Shown here in pieces: positions 47,282 through 57,526 of a stretch of DNA of 64,000 bases (positions are counted from its first letter, which is position 1; each line of letters starts with the position of its first letter). The stretch spans positions 2,792,501 to 2,856,500 of the forward strand of contig NZ_CP061035.1 in NCBI RefSeq assembly GCF_016743815.1, read 5' to 3'. The notes under the pieces were generated by a model. It saw only the letters and a program-made list of their open reading frames with translations, ran no database searches and was not told where the DNA came from. The translations under genes and the position numbers were made by a program. This stretch comes from Sphingomonas aliaeris. Lineage in GTDB: Bacteria; Pseudomonadota; Alphaproteobacteria; Sphingomonadales; Sphingomonadaceae.

Positions 47282-50200
47282 CGCGGTAGCGGCGCGACGT
47301 TGTTCAGGCGCGTGGTTTCGGGCGCATCGCCAGGTAGCGCGACTCGCACGGCCAGCCCGGCGCGGTCCGAACCCACCGGAATGCGGAGTTCGACCGGCAC
47401 GATCTTCGGCGCCAGATCGGTCGGAGCCGCGATATCGGGTACGATCGTGCTGCCCAGCACCCGGCCATCTGCCGCGACCAGCTCCGCACGTCCACCGCGC
47501 GCGGCGACCGCGCCGAGGCTATGCACCGTCACGCGCACGCGATCCCCCGGACGAGCAGGTCGTCGGCACCGATGCCGAGATCCGGCCGTGCCTCGACCGG
47601 CGTCGTCGGCGTCTGGAGTGCAAAGTCCATGACCGTCGTGGTGCGCGGCGCGAAGGCGACATCGACGCTCGCGCTCCGTTCCAGTTCGACCGGCCGGGCC
47701 GGTCCGGCCGGCACCAGCGTCCGGCTTTCGTCCGTGCTGGTCGATAGCCGCATCGTCCACCGACCCGCCGTGACGTTCCACGTCGTCATGGCCGCCCGCT
47801 GTTCGGCGTCGCTCATATTATACGCGATGACCCGGAACCGGTCGGGCGTCGCGCCCGGCAGCAGGATCGCGACCTGTTCGCCCGCGCCTTCGTTCGCGAA
47901 GCGCCAGCTGACCGTATTGCCCGGCCATGTCTGGTTGCGGCGCAAGGCGATGCCGCCCAGGCGTTCGCGCTGCAGGATATCATTCGGCTGATCGACGCGA
48001 TCGGACCACCAATGCCCCTCGGTATACATATCCTGGTGCTGCGCCTTGTCGGCAGCGGCTTGCGCGTGAAGCGCGGCGAGAACGGCCGTGTCGCCGGTTT
48101 CGGACCAGCGGGCATATTGGCCGAACGGGTCCTGCCCCGTCGCTTTCTTTCGTAGCGCCGCGCCGCCGGGATAGGTCGCGAAGGCGTTTTCGTTCAGTTC
48201 GGCCAGCGCGCTCGGGCCGGACCTGGCCAGACGCGCGTCGATCGGGCGGCGATATTTGTCATCCCCGGTAAAGCGCCATGCAGCCCAGACGGATTGCAGC
48301 GGCGTGTTCACCCCGCCCCCGTCGCCGACGCGCGTCTGGTCGGTGCGCCAGTTGATCTCGTTGGGATAGCTCCATTGGCCGTCCGCGCCCTGCACGCCAT
48401 GCGCCATCCAGCCGTCGACCAGCCCGGTGACCAGCCCGCGGGCCTGCGCATTGCCATTGTACAGGCCGAGCAGGATCGGGGCGTGCATGACCGTCCAGCT
48501 ATACGGCTTCTGCCATTCCCACGGCCCTTCGCGGTACATCTTGCGCCCGCCATACCAGTTGCTCGCGAAGTGGAGATGGCCGGCGGGATTGCGCAGGATG
48601 ACGCCTTGCAGCGCGCGCGTCGTCGCCATCAACCGCTCGACCGCCTTCGGATCGCCCCAGTTGAGATAGAGGTCCGCCGCGTCGGAGTTCAGGCCTTCCT
48701 CATAGGCATGCAGTTCGTCGGTGGTGATATAGCCGAGGCCGTTCACCCGCATGCCGTTCTTGTACGATGCATCGGCGAGCGCACGGAGCGAGGCGCGGAT
48801 CCTGTCCGGCTTCACCCCCATCAGCGCCAGCCCCGGCCATTGCTGCGCCAGATCCACGTCGTCCGAAATACCGCCGCCGAAATCGCCATAGGGCACCTGA
48901 CGATTGTCGATCCACCAGTCGACGAAGTGCCGGACCTGCTTCAGATCCTCGATCTGGCGGAACGCCCAGGCGGGGGTATCGGCGGGCACCGCCGGCGACG
49001 CGTAAGGGGGCAGGTTTTCGGGGCGGTAGTTGATGTCCGCCCAATAAGCGCGGGCGCGAACATTGTTGGGATCGACGCGCAGCAGATCACCGATATCCGC
49101 GAACAGACGGGCATAAAGACCGGCGCGTTTCGAAGCGGTGTGTTCCTCGACCAGAAAGCCCCAATTGTCCTTCACCTGATTCAGGCGATCGGCGACGTGT
49201 TCGGGCAGCGCGGCTGCGCGGTCCTTGAAGACCAGACGGATCTTCGCGCCGTTCAGCGCCGCGGCGTCGAAGTCGGGCGCGGCCGAGGCCACGGATACAT
49301 ACAGGCTGTCGTTGGACAGGATACGATCACGCAGATCGAGCCAGACGGTGCGCGGCTGACCGGGGCGGACCGAGACCGACACGTCGATCATGTCGCGACC
49401 GGGCCAGAGCGGATCCTTCACGCGGATGTTCAACGGGATCAGTCCGGCGGCGTTGGCGGTCGATTTCAGCGCGGGAAGGTCGATCGCGATGCCGTCCAGA
49501 CCGGCGTTCAGATTCTGCCAGCCATAATCCCAGGCGCGCGCGATCGGCTGATCCGGATAGGCGTCGCCATAGCTGGCGGGGATCAGGATATGGACGATCG
49601 GTTGCGCGCCCTTCATCCGGGCGACCGGCCCGGTCGCGCCGGCCGCACCCGCGCCGACCGCCGCCTTGATCCCGGACGTCGGCGTGGCGAGGACCGTTTC
49701 GCGTTCGTCCGGCGCGTATCGGCCAGCGATGAAGGCATTCAGCGGGTCGAGCGCGGCGAGCTTCGGCGCGAGATCGGAATTGATCGTGTAGTCGAGCGAG
49801 AAGCTGCCCGTCGGCACCGCGCCCGCCGAAACGTCATACGCCCAGATTTCCTGGATCGGCTGTTCCTGCATCACGTTGGTGAAGCCGAAGCGGCCACCGG
49901 TGCGCGGGGTGAAGCGATCGACCGAGCGGACGACGCCTTGCGGTCGTCTGGCCAGCGTCACCGCCTTCCCGCCGTCGCTCCAGTCGAGCGTGCCATAGGC
50001 CGCGCCGCGGATTTCGATGCGGTTGACGCGCTCGCCGGGCGGGACGGTCAGGTCGTATCTCTTGCCGCCTTCGACATAGGTGTTCCAGTCGGGCAGTTCG
50101 AAATAGTCGTTGCGGCCGGGAAGGCGCGAGCGATTGTAGACGCCGGGCCAGGTGGTCTCGGTGATGCCGTCCACGCCTTTCCACATCCACTGTTTCAGGT

Positions 50201-51092
50201 CCTTCGCGTCGGCGAATTCGACCTTTCGGATGCGTGTGACGGCGGCGTCGAGCAATGGAGGTGATGTTCGGTCCCAGCCGTACCGGTGGAGCCAGGCGGC
50301 GCGTTCGGCGCGCGTGTCGCGTAGTGGTGGCGCGGCCGGGTCCCGCTTGTCGGCAAGCGCGGCGATGGCGGCGGCGTCCAGTTGGCTATCGTAGACGCGG
50401 ATCTCGTCGACGTCGCTGCCGCGCATGAAATTGTAGCGGCTTTGCACCTGATGCGGGGAGAGGACGCGGCCGGCGAGGCCGAACTGGTCGAGGCCGCTGT
50501 CCAGATCCGCCTTCTGGTCGCGACGGGCGGCTTCATTGCCATCGACGTACAGGCGCAATCCGACCGTCTCGTCCCACGATACCGCGATATGATGCCAGGC
50601 ATCGGCGGCGGGCAGGACGGGCATGCGGTACGAGACGCGGACGCGCGACAGATTGGCGTCGGTGACGAACGCGTCGAAGCCGTGGCCGTTATAATCGATG
50701 CGCAGGAACGCCATGTCCCAGCTGGAATGATCCGCGAAGGACACGCGGAAGATGTTGAATGGCGCCTCGCCCACCGGCGTCCGCGCGCGCCAGAAGAAAG
50801 CGAGCGTCCCCCGCGCCGCGCGGATGTTGCCGGGTGCCTTCCACGCGACATAGCCATCGTCGGCCCAGCGCGCCGCCCCGCCGATCGCGCCATCGGGGAC
50901 GACCGTCACACCGCTCCGGAAATTGGGCACCGGATCGCCGCCGGCGACCTCCGCCGTCAGGCTGGTATCCGCCGAGGCGCGGAACAGCAGGCCGGTCGCG
51001 TCCTTAGCCGACTGCGCATGGGCAATCGGCGCCCATGCGATCAGCGCCGCCGCCGGGATGAGGCACGCCGGGATCAGGCGGGTTCTTGTCAC
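47278..51092 (-). CDS. Giant LamG-domain secreted protein, frameshifted near 3' end
   Basis: About 1,271 residues. GTG start behind GGGAGAGAG. Signal peptide VTRTRLIPACLIPAAALIAWAPIAHAQ. A LamG/concanavalin-like domain follows at about 35-240 (WHHIAVSWDETVGLRLYVDGNEAARRD). Then a mostly unrecognised middle with IEIRGAAYGTLDW, an all-helical, toroid-like region (WPGLALMGVKPDRIRASLRA, YEEGLNSDAADLYLNWGD, SWTVMHAPILLGLYNGNA), and beta domains at the end. A C5 run (47544-47548) breaks the frame: adding one base gives LLVRGDRVRVTVHSLGA and the end NNVAPLPR, coupled to DUF885. A polysaccharide lyase or hydrolase for uronate polymers is plausible by context. Confidence 0.72.
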
Positions 51093-51123
51093 ACTCTCTC
51101 TCCCGGCGGGCGCTTCGTGCGCC

Positions 51124-52434
51124 TTATACCTCGACCCGTGCCAGCCGCGGCGACAGCAGGTGTACCGCGAGCAGCGCCAGGAAATAGGCGCTGGCGCAGA
51201 TCGCGAACAGGGTCGAATAACTGCCCGTCGCGTCGAGGATCGACCCGGTGAACCACGCCATCCCCATCCCGCCCACTGCACCCACCGTACCGCCGATGCC
51301 GACGACCGACCCGACCGCACCGCGCGGAAAGATATCCGACGGCAACGTGTAGAGGTTGGCGGAGAAGGCCTGATGCGCCGCCGTCGCCAGCCCGATCACC
51401 AGAACCGCCGTCCAGACATTGTCGATATCCTGCGCGAAATAGATCGGCAGCACGCAGAAAGCACAGATCAGCATCGTCAGCTTGCGCGCGAAGTTGGGCG
51501 ACTTGCCGGCCTTGATCAGGCGCGACGACAGATACCCGCCACCGACGCTGCCGACATCGGACAACAGGTAGATCGCCGCCAGCGGAAGACCGAACGTCTT
51601 CAGGTCGAGATCGTAGCGTTCGTACAGATAGCCCGGCAGCCAGAACAGGAAGAACCACCAGATTGGATCGATGAAGAACTTGCCCAGCGCATAGGCCCAT
51701 GTCTCACGCACCGTCAGCAGGCGCAACCAGGGCAAGGGCACGACGGGGTCGGCCGGATCCTGTTCGATCCACGCCAGTTCCGCCGCGCCGACGCGCGAAT
51801 GCTCACGCGGGTGGCGGTACATCGCCCACCACGCGATCAGCCACACGATCCCGAACAGGCCGGTGATGTAGAAGGCGACGCGCCAGTCGAAGGCGAGAAC
51901 GAGGAACGGGACGAGCAACGGCGTGATGATCGCGCCGACATTGGCGCCGGCGTTGAACACACCGATCGCGAATGCACGCTCACGCTGCGGAAACCAGTCC
52001 GTCACCGCGCGGATGCCCGCGGGGAAGTTTCCGGATTCACCGATACCGAGGCCGAAGCGCGCCATCGCGAACTGCGTGATGCTGCCCGCCAGGCCGTGCG
52101 CCATGTGGCTGATCGTCCAGATGATGATCGCGATCGTATAGCCGAGCCGCGCGCCGAGCTTGTCGACCACCTTGCCGAAGCTGATGTAACCGACTGCGTA
52201 GGCGACCTGGAACCAGAACACGATCGTGGCGAAATCGCCCTCGGTCCATTTGAATTCGGCCTGCAGGGTCGGCTTCAGCACGCCGATCATCTGGCGATCG
52301 ATATAGTTGATGGCGGTAGCCGCGAACAACAGGCCGCAAATCACCCAGCGATAGCGCCCGACCGTGCCGGCCGCCCGATCCACCACTCCGCCATCCGGCG
52401 CTGCGCCGATCGCGGACTCCGGTGCCTGTGCCAT
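51124..52434 (-). CDS. MFS transporter, hexuronate (ExuT/ACS) family
   Basis: Twelve-helix permease of about 436 residues. Family signatures are AATAINYIDRQMIGVLKPTL, GLGIGESGNFPAGIRAVTDWFPQRERAFAIGVFNAGANVGA and LYTLPSDIFPRGAVGSVVGIGG. It most likely imports galacturonate, glucuronate or unsaturated uronates across the inner membrane by proton symport. The start has GGGAG upstream; a GTG one codon earlier is possible. It lies between the hydratase and the LamG gene on the same strand. Confidence 0.88.
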   Translation of the reverse strand: MAQAPESAIGAAPDGGVVDRAAGTVGRYRWVICGLLFAATAINYIDRQMIGVLKPTLQAEFKWTEGDFATIVFWFQVAYAVGYISFGKVVDKLGARLGYTIAIIIWTISHMAHGLAGSITQFAMARFGLGIGESGNFPAGIRAVTDWFPQRERAFAIGVFNAGANVGAIITPLLVPFLVLAFDWRVAFYITGLFGIVWLIAWWAMYRHPREHSRVGAAELAWIEQDPADPVVPLPWLRLLTVRETWAYALGKFFIDPIWWFFLFWLPGYLYERYDLDLKTFGLPLAAIYLLSDVGSVGGGYLSSRLIKAGKSPNFARKLTMLICAFCVLPIYFAQDIDNVWTAVLVIGLATAAHQAFSANLYTLPSDIFPRGAVGSVVGIGGTVGAVGGMGMAWFTGSILDATGSYSTLFAICASAYFLALLAVHLLSPRLARVEV

Positions 52435-52460
52435 CACATTCTCTCCCGTTTACCTGGCCC

Positions 52461-53251
52461 TTATTGAGCCTTGATCTTGCATGCGACCGTCAGTCGGCCG
52501 TCGAACACTGCCTCGACGGCCGCGCCGATCGCGACGCGGTGGACGCCGGTGACGGCACCGCTAGATATCCACTGGCCGGGCTGTAGCGCGATACCGCGCA
52601 GCGCCATCGCCTCGAACAGGAACCGCGCCGCACCGAACGGGCCGTCCAGCATCGTCGCGGCGGTCGCGGCGCCTGCCTCCACCCCGTCGATCGTGAGGCT
52701 CACCGGCCACGAAACCAGATCCTGATCGCGCCAATTCGGAATCGCTTCGCCCACGACCAGACCGTTATTGTTGCCGAAATCGGAAATCGTGACGGTCGCG
52801 CCGTGATCGTTGATGCCGGGGAAAGGCGAACTGGCGATCTCGATCCCGACATGCACTGCGTCGATCAGCGCCGTCGCCTCGGCGATCGTATAGGACTGCT
52901 TCGCGGGATCGGGCGCGGTGCCGATGCAGAGCAGGAACTCTGCTTCACCGGCGGCAAACCCCCGGAAATGACCGGCATCGCGACCGGATCGTCCTGCGCG
53001 TCCTTCACCTGATCGGCGAAGATCGGTCCAGCGAGGCGGTTGATTCCGTCGATCGGAGGATTGATCCGTCCGACCTTCCACCCGACCACCTGACGATCGG
53101 ACAGCGCGATCGCCGCATCCTGCACGGCATAGGCCGTTTCGAGCGTGTCGGGCATGTCGCCGGGAAAATCGGGCAATGCGCGGCCGGTGCGGCGGGCATC
53201 GACGAAAGAACGGGCGATGCCGTTGATGTTCTCGGAAATCTGACCGGACAT
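52461..53251 (-). CDS. 2-keto-4-pentenoate hydratase/FAH-family protein, frameshifted
   Basis: About 263 residues of the MhpD/fumarylacetoacetase-like family. The N-terminal part is helical (ARSFVDARRTGRALPDFPGD, VQDAAIALSDRQVVGWKVGR). The C-terminal part holds the metal/enol site (EAEFLLCIGTAPDP, HVGIEIASSPF, GNNNGLVVGEAIPNWRD, ISSGAVTGVHRVAIG). A five-base C run at 52959-52963 shifts the frame: one more base gives VISGGFAAGEAEFLL. First gene of the transporter/LamG/DUF885 unit, with a regulator operator 52 bases upstream. Substrate uncertain. Confidence 0.8.
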
Positions 53252-53302
53252 TGCTACGCGCTCGCCTCCCCACTCACTATTCTTCTGTCGGCGATGACTA
53301 TG

Positions 53303-53316
53303 GGAAACCGGTGTCA
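53303..53316. promoter_or_regulatory. Uronate operator 1 (GGAAACCGGTGTCA)
   Basis: Imperfect palindrome around ACCGGT, one of three copies in the locus. It lies upstream of the hydratase-transporter-LamG unit. LacI-family regulators commonly bind palindromes of this kind. Confidence 0.68.
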
Positions 53317-53361
53317 ATGACAATAGCCTGCGCGGTGCCGGTGTCCGATTTCCAACCGAAG

Positions 53362-54837
53362 TTACAGCGTCACGCCGCGTTTCCAGATCGCGATCTCGCG
53401 TTCGCCATTCCGTTCCGCCGCCGTTTCCGCGCCCGATGCGACCCGTCCGATCAGGCCTGCCAGCGCGTCTTCCGCCGCGGTGAAACCTTCGTTCAGCACC
53501 TGTCCCGCGTCGAAGTCGATCCAGTTCGGCTTGCGGGCGGCGAGTGCGCTGTTCGATGCGATCTTGATCGTCGGTACGGGAAAGCCGAGCGGCGTTCCTC
53601 GCCCGGTGGTGAACAGGATCACCGTCGCCCCGGCCGCCGCCAAGGCGGTGGACGACACCGCATCGTTACCGGGCGCTTCCAGCAGGGTCAGCCCGGACTG
53701 CGTCGCGGCGTGACCATATCCGATCACATCGATGACCTGTGCGCGCCCCGCCTTCTGCACCGCGCCGAGCGATTTCTCCTCCAGCGTGGTGATCCCGCCC
53801 GCGATATTGCCGGGGGACGGATTCTCCGAAACCGGCTCGCCGTGCGACAGGAAATAGCTTTTGAAGTCGTTGACGAGCGTGACGATGCGATCGAACACGT
53901 CGCGACTTGCGGCGCGGTTCATCAGCATCTGTTCGGCGCCGAACACTTCTGGAATCTCCGTGACGATCACGCGCCCGCCCGCGCCGCCGACCCGGTCGCT
54001 CATCCGACCGACCAGCGGGTTGGCGGTAAGGCCCGAAAAGCCGTCCGACCCGCCGCATTTCACGCCCAGCACGAGGCGATCGAAGGCGACCGGCTCGCGG
54101 GTCGCGGCGACATAGGCGGCGAGTTGCTCGACCAGGGCGACGCCCTGTTCGACTTCGTCCTCCGCCTGCTGCGCGACCAATGTCCTGACGACCGCGCGGC
54201 GATCGGCCGGGATTTCGGCCATCAACTGCTCGATTTGGTTCGATTCGCAGCCAAGCCCGACGATAACGACTCCCCCGGCATTCGGGTTGCACGCGAGGCC
54301 GGCGAGGATCCGGCGCGTCGCGGCAAGATCGTCGCCGAGTTGCGAGCAACCGAACGGGTGGGTGAAGGCATGGACGCCGTCTATACCGGGCAAAGCCAGC
54401 GCGTTACCGCGCGCGGCGATCCGGTCGGCGGTGCGGGCCACGCAACCGACCGTCGGCAATACCCAGATTTCGTTGCGCGTGGCGACGCGGCCATCGGCGC
54501 GGATATAGCCCATGAACTGGTCCTGCCCGCCCGTGAGGTGAGGGGCGGCCGCGGGCATAAAGGTGTAATCGAGTTCCCCGACAAGACCGGTGGCGAGGTT
54601 GTCGCTGTGCACCACATCGCCGACCGCAATCGATTGGGTCGCGCGACCGATCGGAAAGCCGAACTTGACGACGTCTTCCCCGGGCGCGAGCGGCGCGACG
54701 GCTATCTTGTGGCCGCGGCCAATTGCCGCGCGCGACTCTATCGTCCGTCCATCGACCTCGACCGCGCCGCCGACCGGCACGTCGTCCAGCAAGGTCGCGA
54801 CGCTGTCGCGCGGGTCGATGTGCAGGGCCTTGATCAC
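53362..54837 (-). CDS. uxaA: Altronate dehydratase
   Basis: Dehydratase of 491 residues converting D-altronate to 2-keto-3-deoxygluconate in galacturonate breakdown. An N-terminal SAF-type domain (VGGAVEVDGRTIESRAAIGRGHKIA, VVKFGFPIGRATQSI) precedes the UxaA catalytic part: HPFGCSQLGDD, GLGCESNQ, LGVKCGGSDGFSGLTANP and FTTGRGTPLGFPVPTIKI. Full family length. It is transcribed divergently from the LacI-type regulator, with a shared operator in between. Confidence 0.94.
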   Translation of the reverse strand: MIKALHIDPRDSVATLLDDVPVGGAVEVDGRTIESRAAIGRGHKIAVAPLAPGEDVVKFGFPIGRATQSIAVGDVVHSDNLATGLVGELDYTFMPAAAPHLTGGQDQFMGYIRADGRVATRNEIWVLPTVGCVARTADRIAARGNALALPGIDGVHAFTHPFGCSQLGDDLAATRRILAGLACNPNAGGVVIVGLGCESNQIEQLMAEIPADRRAVVRTLVAQQAEDEVEQGVALVEQLAAYVAATREPVAFDRLVLGVKCGGSDGFSGLTANPLVGRMSDRVGGAGGRVIVTEIPEVFGAEQMLMNRAASRDVFDRIVTLVNDFKSYFLSHGEPVSENPSPGNIAGGITTLEEKSLGAVQKAGRAQVIDVIGYGHAATQSGLTLLEAPGNDAVSSTALAAAGATVILFTTGRGTPLGFPVPTIKIASNSALAARKPNWIDFDAGQVLNEGFTAAEDALAGLIGRVASGAETAAERNGEREIAIWKRGVTL

Positions 54838-54864
54838 GAATGCTATGCCTTTTGCGAAGGTAAC

Positions 54865-54878
54865 GGGAACCGGTGTCA
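54865..54878. promoter_or_regulatory. Uronate operator 2 (GGGAACCGGTGTCA)
   Basis: Second copy of the palindrome, in the divergent spacer between uxaA and the LacI-type gene. It could govern both, giving autoregulation. Confidence 0.7.
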
Positions 54879-54958
54879 GCCGCGACTATCAATGCCGGAG
54901 CGGCAATATCATCGCAAGTGCTGGCGGCTGCACCTTCGCCCGGCTATGCACTGGAGCT

Positions 54959-55981
54959 ATGAAGAAGACCGGCCAGCCGACGATCAACGACGTAGCGCGG
55001 CTCGCGGGCGTTTCGAAAAAGACGGTCAGCCGCGTGATCAACCGATCGCCCCTGCTGAACGACGACACCCGGCGGCGGGTCGAGGACGTTATCAGCGGAT
55101 TGAGCTACATCCCGAATCCGCAGGCCCGCGCGCTCGCACTCCGCCGCAATTTCCTGATCGGGCTCGTTCACGACAATCCCAATGCGCAGATGGTGATGAA
55201 CGTGCAGCAGGGGATCTTGGAGGCGCTGCACGGTACCGAGTTCGAACTGGTCGTGCGTCCGCTGGATCGCGGATCGGCGACGATGCTGGAGGATCTGCGC
55301 CACTTCCTCGAGCGCCAGCGGCTGTTCGGACTGATCCTGCTGCCCCCCATCAGCGAGAATGATTCCATTGCCCAGTTATGTTCGGAAATCGGATGCCGCT
55401 ATGTCCGGATGGGGTCCGCGCAACTGGATGACGACGATCACATGGTCGCGTCGAACGATCGGGAGGCGGTGCGCGGGGCGACCGAATATCTGATCGCGCA
55501 GGGCCATCGCCGGATCGGCCTGGTCGCCGGGCCGCATGGTTTCCGGTCGGCGCGCGAGCGTCGGCTGGGATTCGAGGAAGCGCTGGATGCGGCGAATATC
55601 CCGATTTCGCGCAGCATGATCGCCGACGGAAACTATACTTTCGAATCAGGCATTTCAGCCGCCGGTCGCCTGCTCGACCTGATGCCGCGCCCGACCGCGA
55701 TCTTTTCCTGCAATGACGAGATGGCCGCCGGCGTGATGCATGCGGCACGGCAGCGAGGGTTGGATATTCCGAGTGACCTGTCGATCATCGGGTTCGACGA
55801 TACGCCGGTCGCCGCGCATGTCTGGCCGCCGCTGACCACGGTGCGCTGGCCGATCGCGTCGATGGCGCGGTCGGCTGCGCTCAAGATCACCGCCTCACTC
55901 GAAGAGAATGCGGTGGATGAGCCGTCGCTCTTCCTGTCGACCCTGATTCGACGCGCATCCGTGACCCCGCCGGCCGCGTGA
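54959..55981 (+). CDS. LacI-family regulator of uronate utilisation
   Basis: Repressor of 340 residues. The DNA-binding helix-turn-helix and hinge occupy the first 60 residues (PTINDVARLAGVSKKTVSRV, LSYIPNPQARAL). A periplasmic-binding-like sensor follows (GLILLPPISENDSIAQL, GHRRIGLVAGPHGF, ISRSMIADGNYTFESG, DLSIIGFDDTPVAAHVWPPLTTV). The hinge and helix are canonical. The effector may be 2-keto-3-deoxygluconate or a uronate. Three matching palindromes at 53303, 54865 and 55998 mark its likely regulon. Confidence 0.9.
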   Translation: MKKTGQPTINDVARLAGVSKKTVSRVINRSPLLNDDTRRRVEDVISGLSYIPNPQARALALRRNFLIGLVHDNPNAQMVMNVQQGILEALHGTEFELVVRPLDRGSATMLEDLRHFLERQRLFGLILLPPISENDSIAQLCSEIGCRYVRMGSAQLDDDDHMVASNDREAVRGATEYLIAQGHRRIGLVAGPHGFRSARERRLGFEEALDAANIPISRSMIADGNYTFESGISAAGRLLDLMPRPTAIFSCNDEMAAGVMHAARQRGLDIPSDLSIIGFDDTPVAAHVWPPLTTVRWPIASMARSAALKITASLEENAVDEPSLFLSTLIRRASVTPPAA

Positions 55982-55997
55982 TCCTTGCATGATCGGC

Positions 55998-56011
55998 TGA
56001 CACCGGTTACC
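55998..56011. promoter_or_regulatory. Uronate operator 3 (TGACACCGGTTACC)
   Basis: Reverse complement GGTAACCGGTGTCA, third copy of the palindrome, 58 bases before uxaC. It probably controls the uxaC-kduI-kduD-kdgK-esterase operon. Confidence 0.7.
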
Positions 56012-56068
56012 AATTAAGACAGCCGAGCAGACGACGCGGCTTGCAGAGGATGGATACGGACACAGGCT

Positions 56069-57511
56069 ATGGCACGGCGACTGGAATTGCACCCCGACCG
56101 GCTGTTCCCTGCCGATCCGACGACACGCCGGATCGCGCGTGATCTGTATTCCGGGGTCGCAGATGCACCGATCGTCAGCCCGCACGGCCATACCGACGCC
56201 GGCTGGTTCGCCGGCAACCAGCCCTGGACCGACGCGACGTCGCTGCTGCTCGCGCCCGACCATTATCTCTACCGCATGCTGTACAGCCAGGGGATTGCGC
56301 TGGATGCGCTGGCCATCCCGGACAAGGGTGGCGTTCCGGCGACCGATCCCCGCGCGGCCTGGGCCTTGTTCGCGGCCAATTATCACCTGTTCCGCGGCAC
56401 GCCGTCGCGCTTGTGGCTGGATCATGTATTCGCCGAGGTCTTCGGGTTCGACGTGGCGCTGGAGCCGTCTTCCGCCGACCTGTATTTCGACACGATCGCG
56501 GAAAAGCTTGCGACCGATGCGTTTCGCCCACGAGCGCTGTTCGACCGGTTCCGCATCGACTTCCTTGCCACGACGGAAGGCGCGCAGGACGATCTGGGCG
56601 CGCATCACCGCATCCGCGAGTCGGGCTGGAACGGCCGCGTCGTCACCACCTATCGCCCGGACGGCGTGGTCGATGTCGAGCATGAGGCGTTCGTGCCCGC
56701 CATGACTCGCTTCGCCGAACTGACCGGCGAGGACGTGTATGACTGGCGCGGCTATCTGGCGGCGCACCGCAAGCGCCGGGCCGATTTCCGCGCGGCGGGC
56801 GCCACCGCGACGGACCACGGTCACCCCACCGCCGCCACCGCCAACCTGTCGACGGCCGAATGCGAGACGCTGTTCGCGAAGGTCACGCGTGGTGACTGGA
56901 CGCCGGCCGATGCCGAACTGTTCCGTGCGCAGATGCTGACGGAAATGGCCGGCATGTCGGCGGAAGACGGCATGGTGATGCAGATCCACCCCGGATCGTT
57001 CCGCAATCACAATGCCGGCCTGTTCGCCAGCCACGGGCGCGACAAGGGCGCCGACATCCCGACTCGCACCGATTACGTCCATGCGCTGAAGCCCCTGCTG
57101 GACCGGCATGGCAATTCGACCGACCTGTCGATCATCCTCTTCACGCTGGACGAAAGCACCTACGCCCGCGAACTCGCGCCGCTGGCCGGTCATTATCCCT
57201 GCCTGAAGCTGGGCCCGAGTTGGTGGTTCCACGATTCGCCCGAGGGCATGCGCCGCTTCCGCGAGGCGACGACGGAAACGGCCGGCTTCTACAATACCGT
57301 GGGCTTCAACGATGATACGCGCGCCTTCCTGTCGATCCCGGCGCGCCACGACGTCGCGCGCCGCGTCGATTGCGGCTTCCTCGCGCAACTCGTCGTCGAA
57401 CACCGCATCGCCGACTGGGAAGCCGCCGATCTGGCGCACGAACTGACCAGCGGCCTGGTGCGCCGCGCTTATAGAATCGATCAACCCTCGCCGCTCGCCG
57501 CGGCAGCCTGA
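56069..57511 (+). CDS. uxaC: Glucuronate/galacturonate isomerase
   Basis: TIM-barrel isomerase of 480 residues that converts D-glucuronate to D-fructuronate and D-galacturonate to D-tagaturonate. Family segments are IVSPHGHTDAGWFA, DHYLYRMLYSQGI, WLDHVFAEVFGF, VTTYRPDGVVD, MVMQIHPGSFRNHN and GPSWWFHDSPEGMRR. Length normal. Opens an operon of five co-directional genes behind operator 3. Confidence 0.95.
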   Translation: MARRLELHPDRLFPADPTTRRIARDLYSGVADAPIVSPHGHTDAGWFAGNQPWTDATSLLLAPDHYLYRMLYSQGIALDALAIPDKGGVPATDPRAAWALFAANYHLFRGTPSRLWLDHVFAEVFGFDVALEPSSADLYFDTIAEKLATDAFRPRALFDRFRIDFLATTEGAQDDLGAHHRIRESGWNGRVVTTYRPDGVVDVEHEAFVPAMTRFAELTGEDVYDWRGYLAAHRKRRADFRAAGATATDHGHPTAATANLSTAECETLFAKVTRGDWTPADAELFRAQMLTEMAGMSAEDGMVMQIHPGSFRNHNAGLFASHGRDKGADIPTRTDYVHALKPLLDRHGNSTDLSIILFTLDESTYARELAPLAGHYPCLKLGPSWWFHDSPEGMRRFREATTETAGFYNTVGFNDDTRAFLSIPARHDVARRVDCGFLAQLVVEHRIADWEAADLAHELTSGLVRRAYRIDQPSPLAAAA

Positions 57512-57526
57512 TACCGGAGACCCAAG

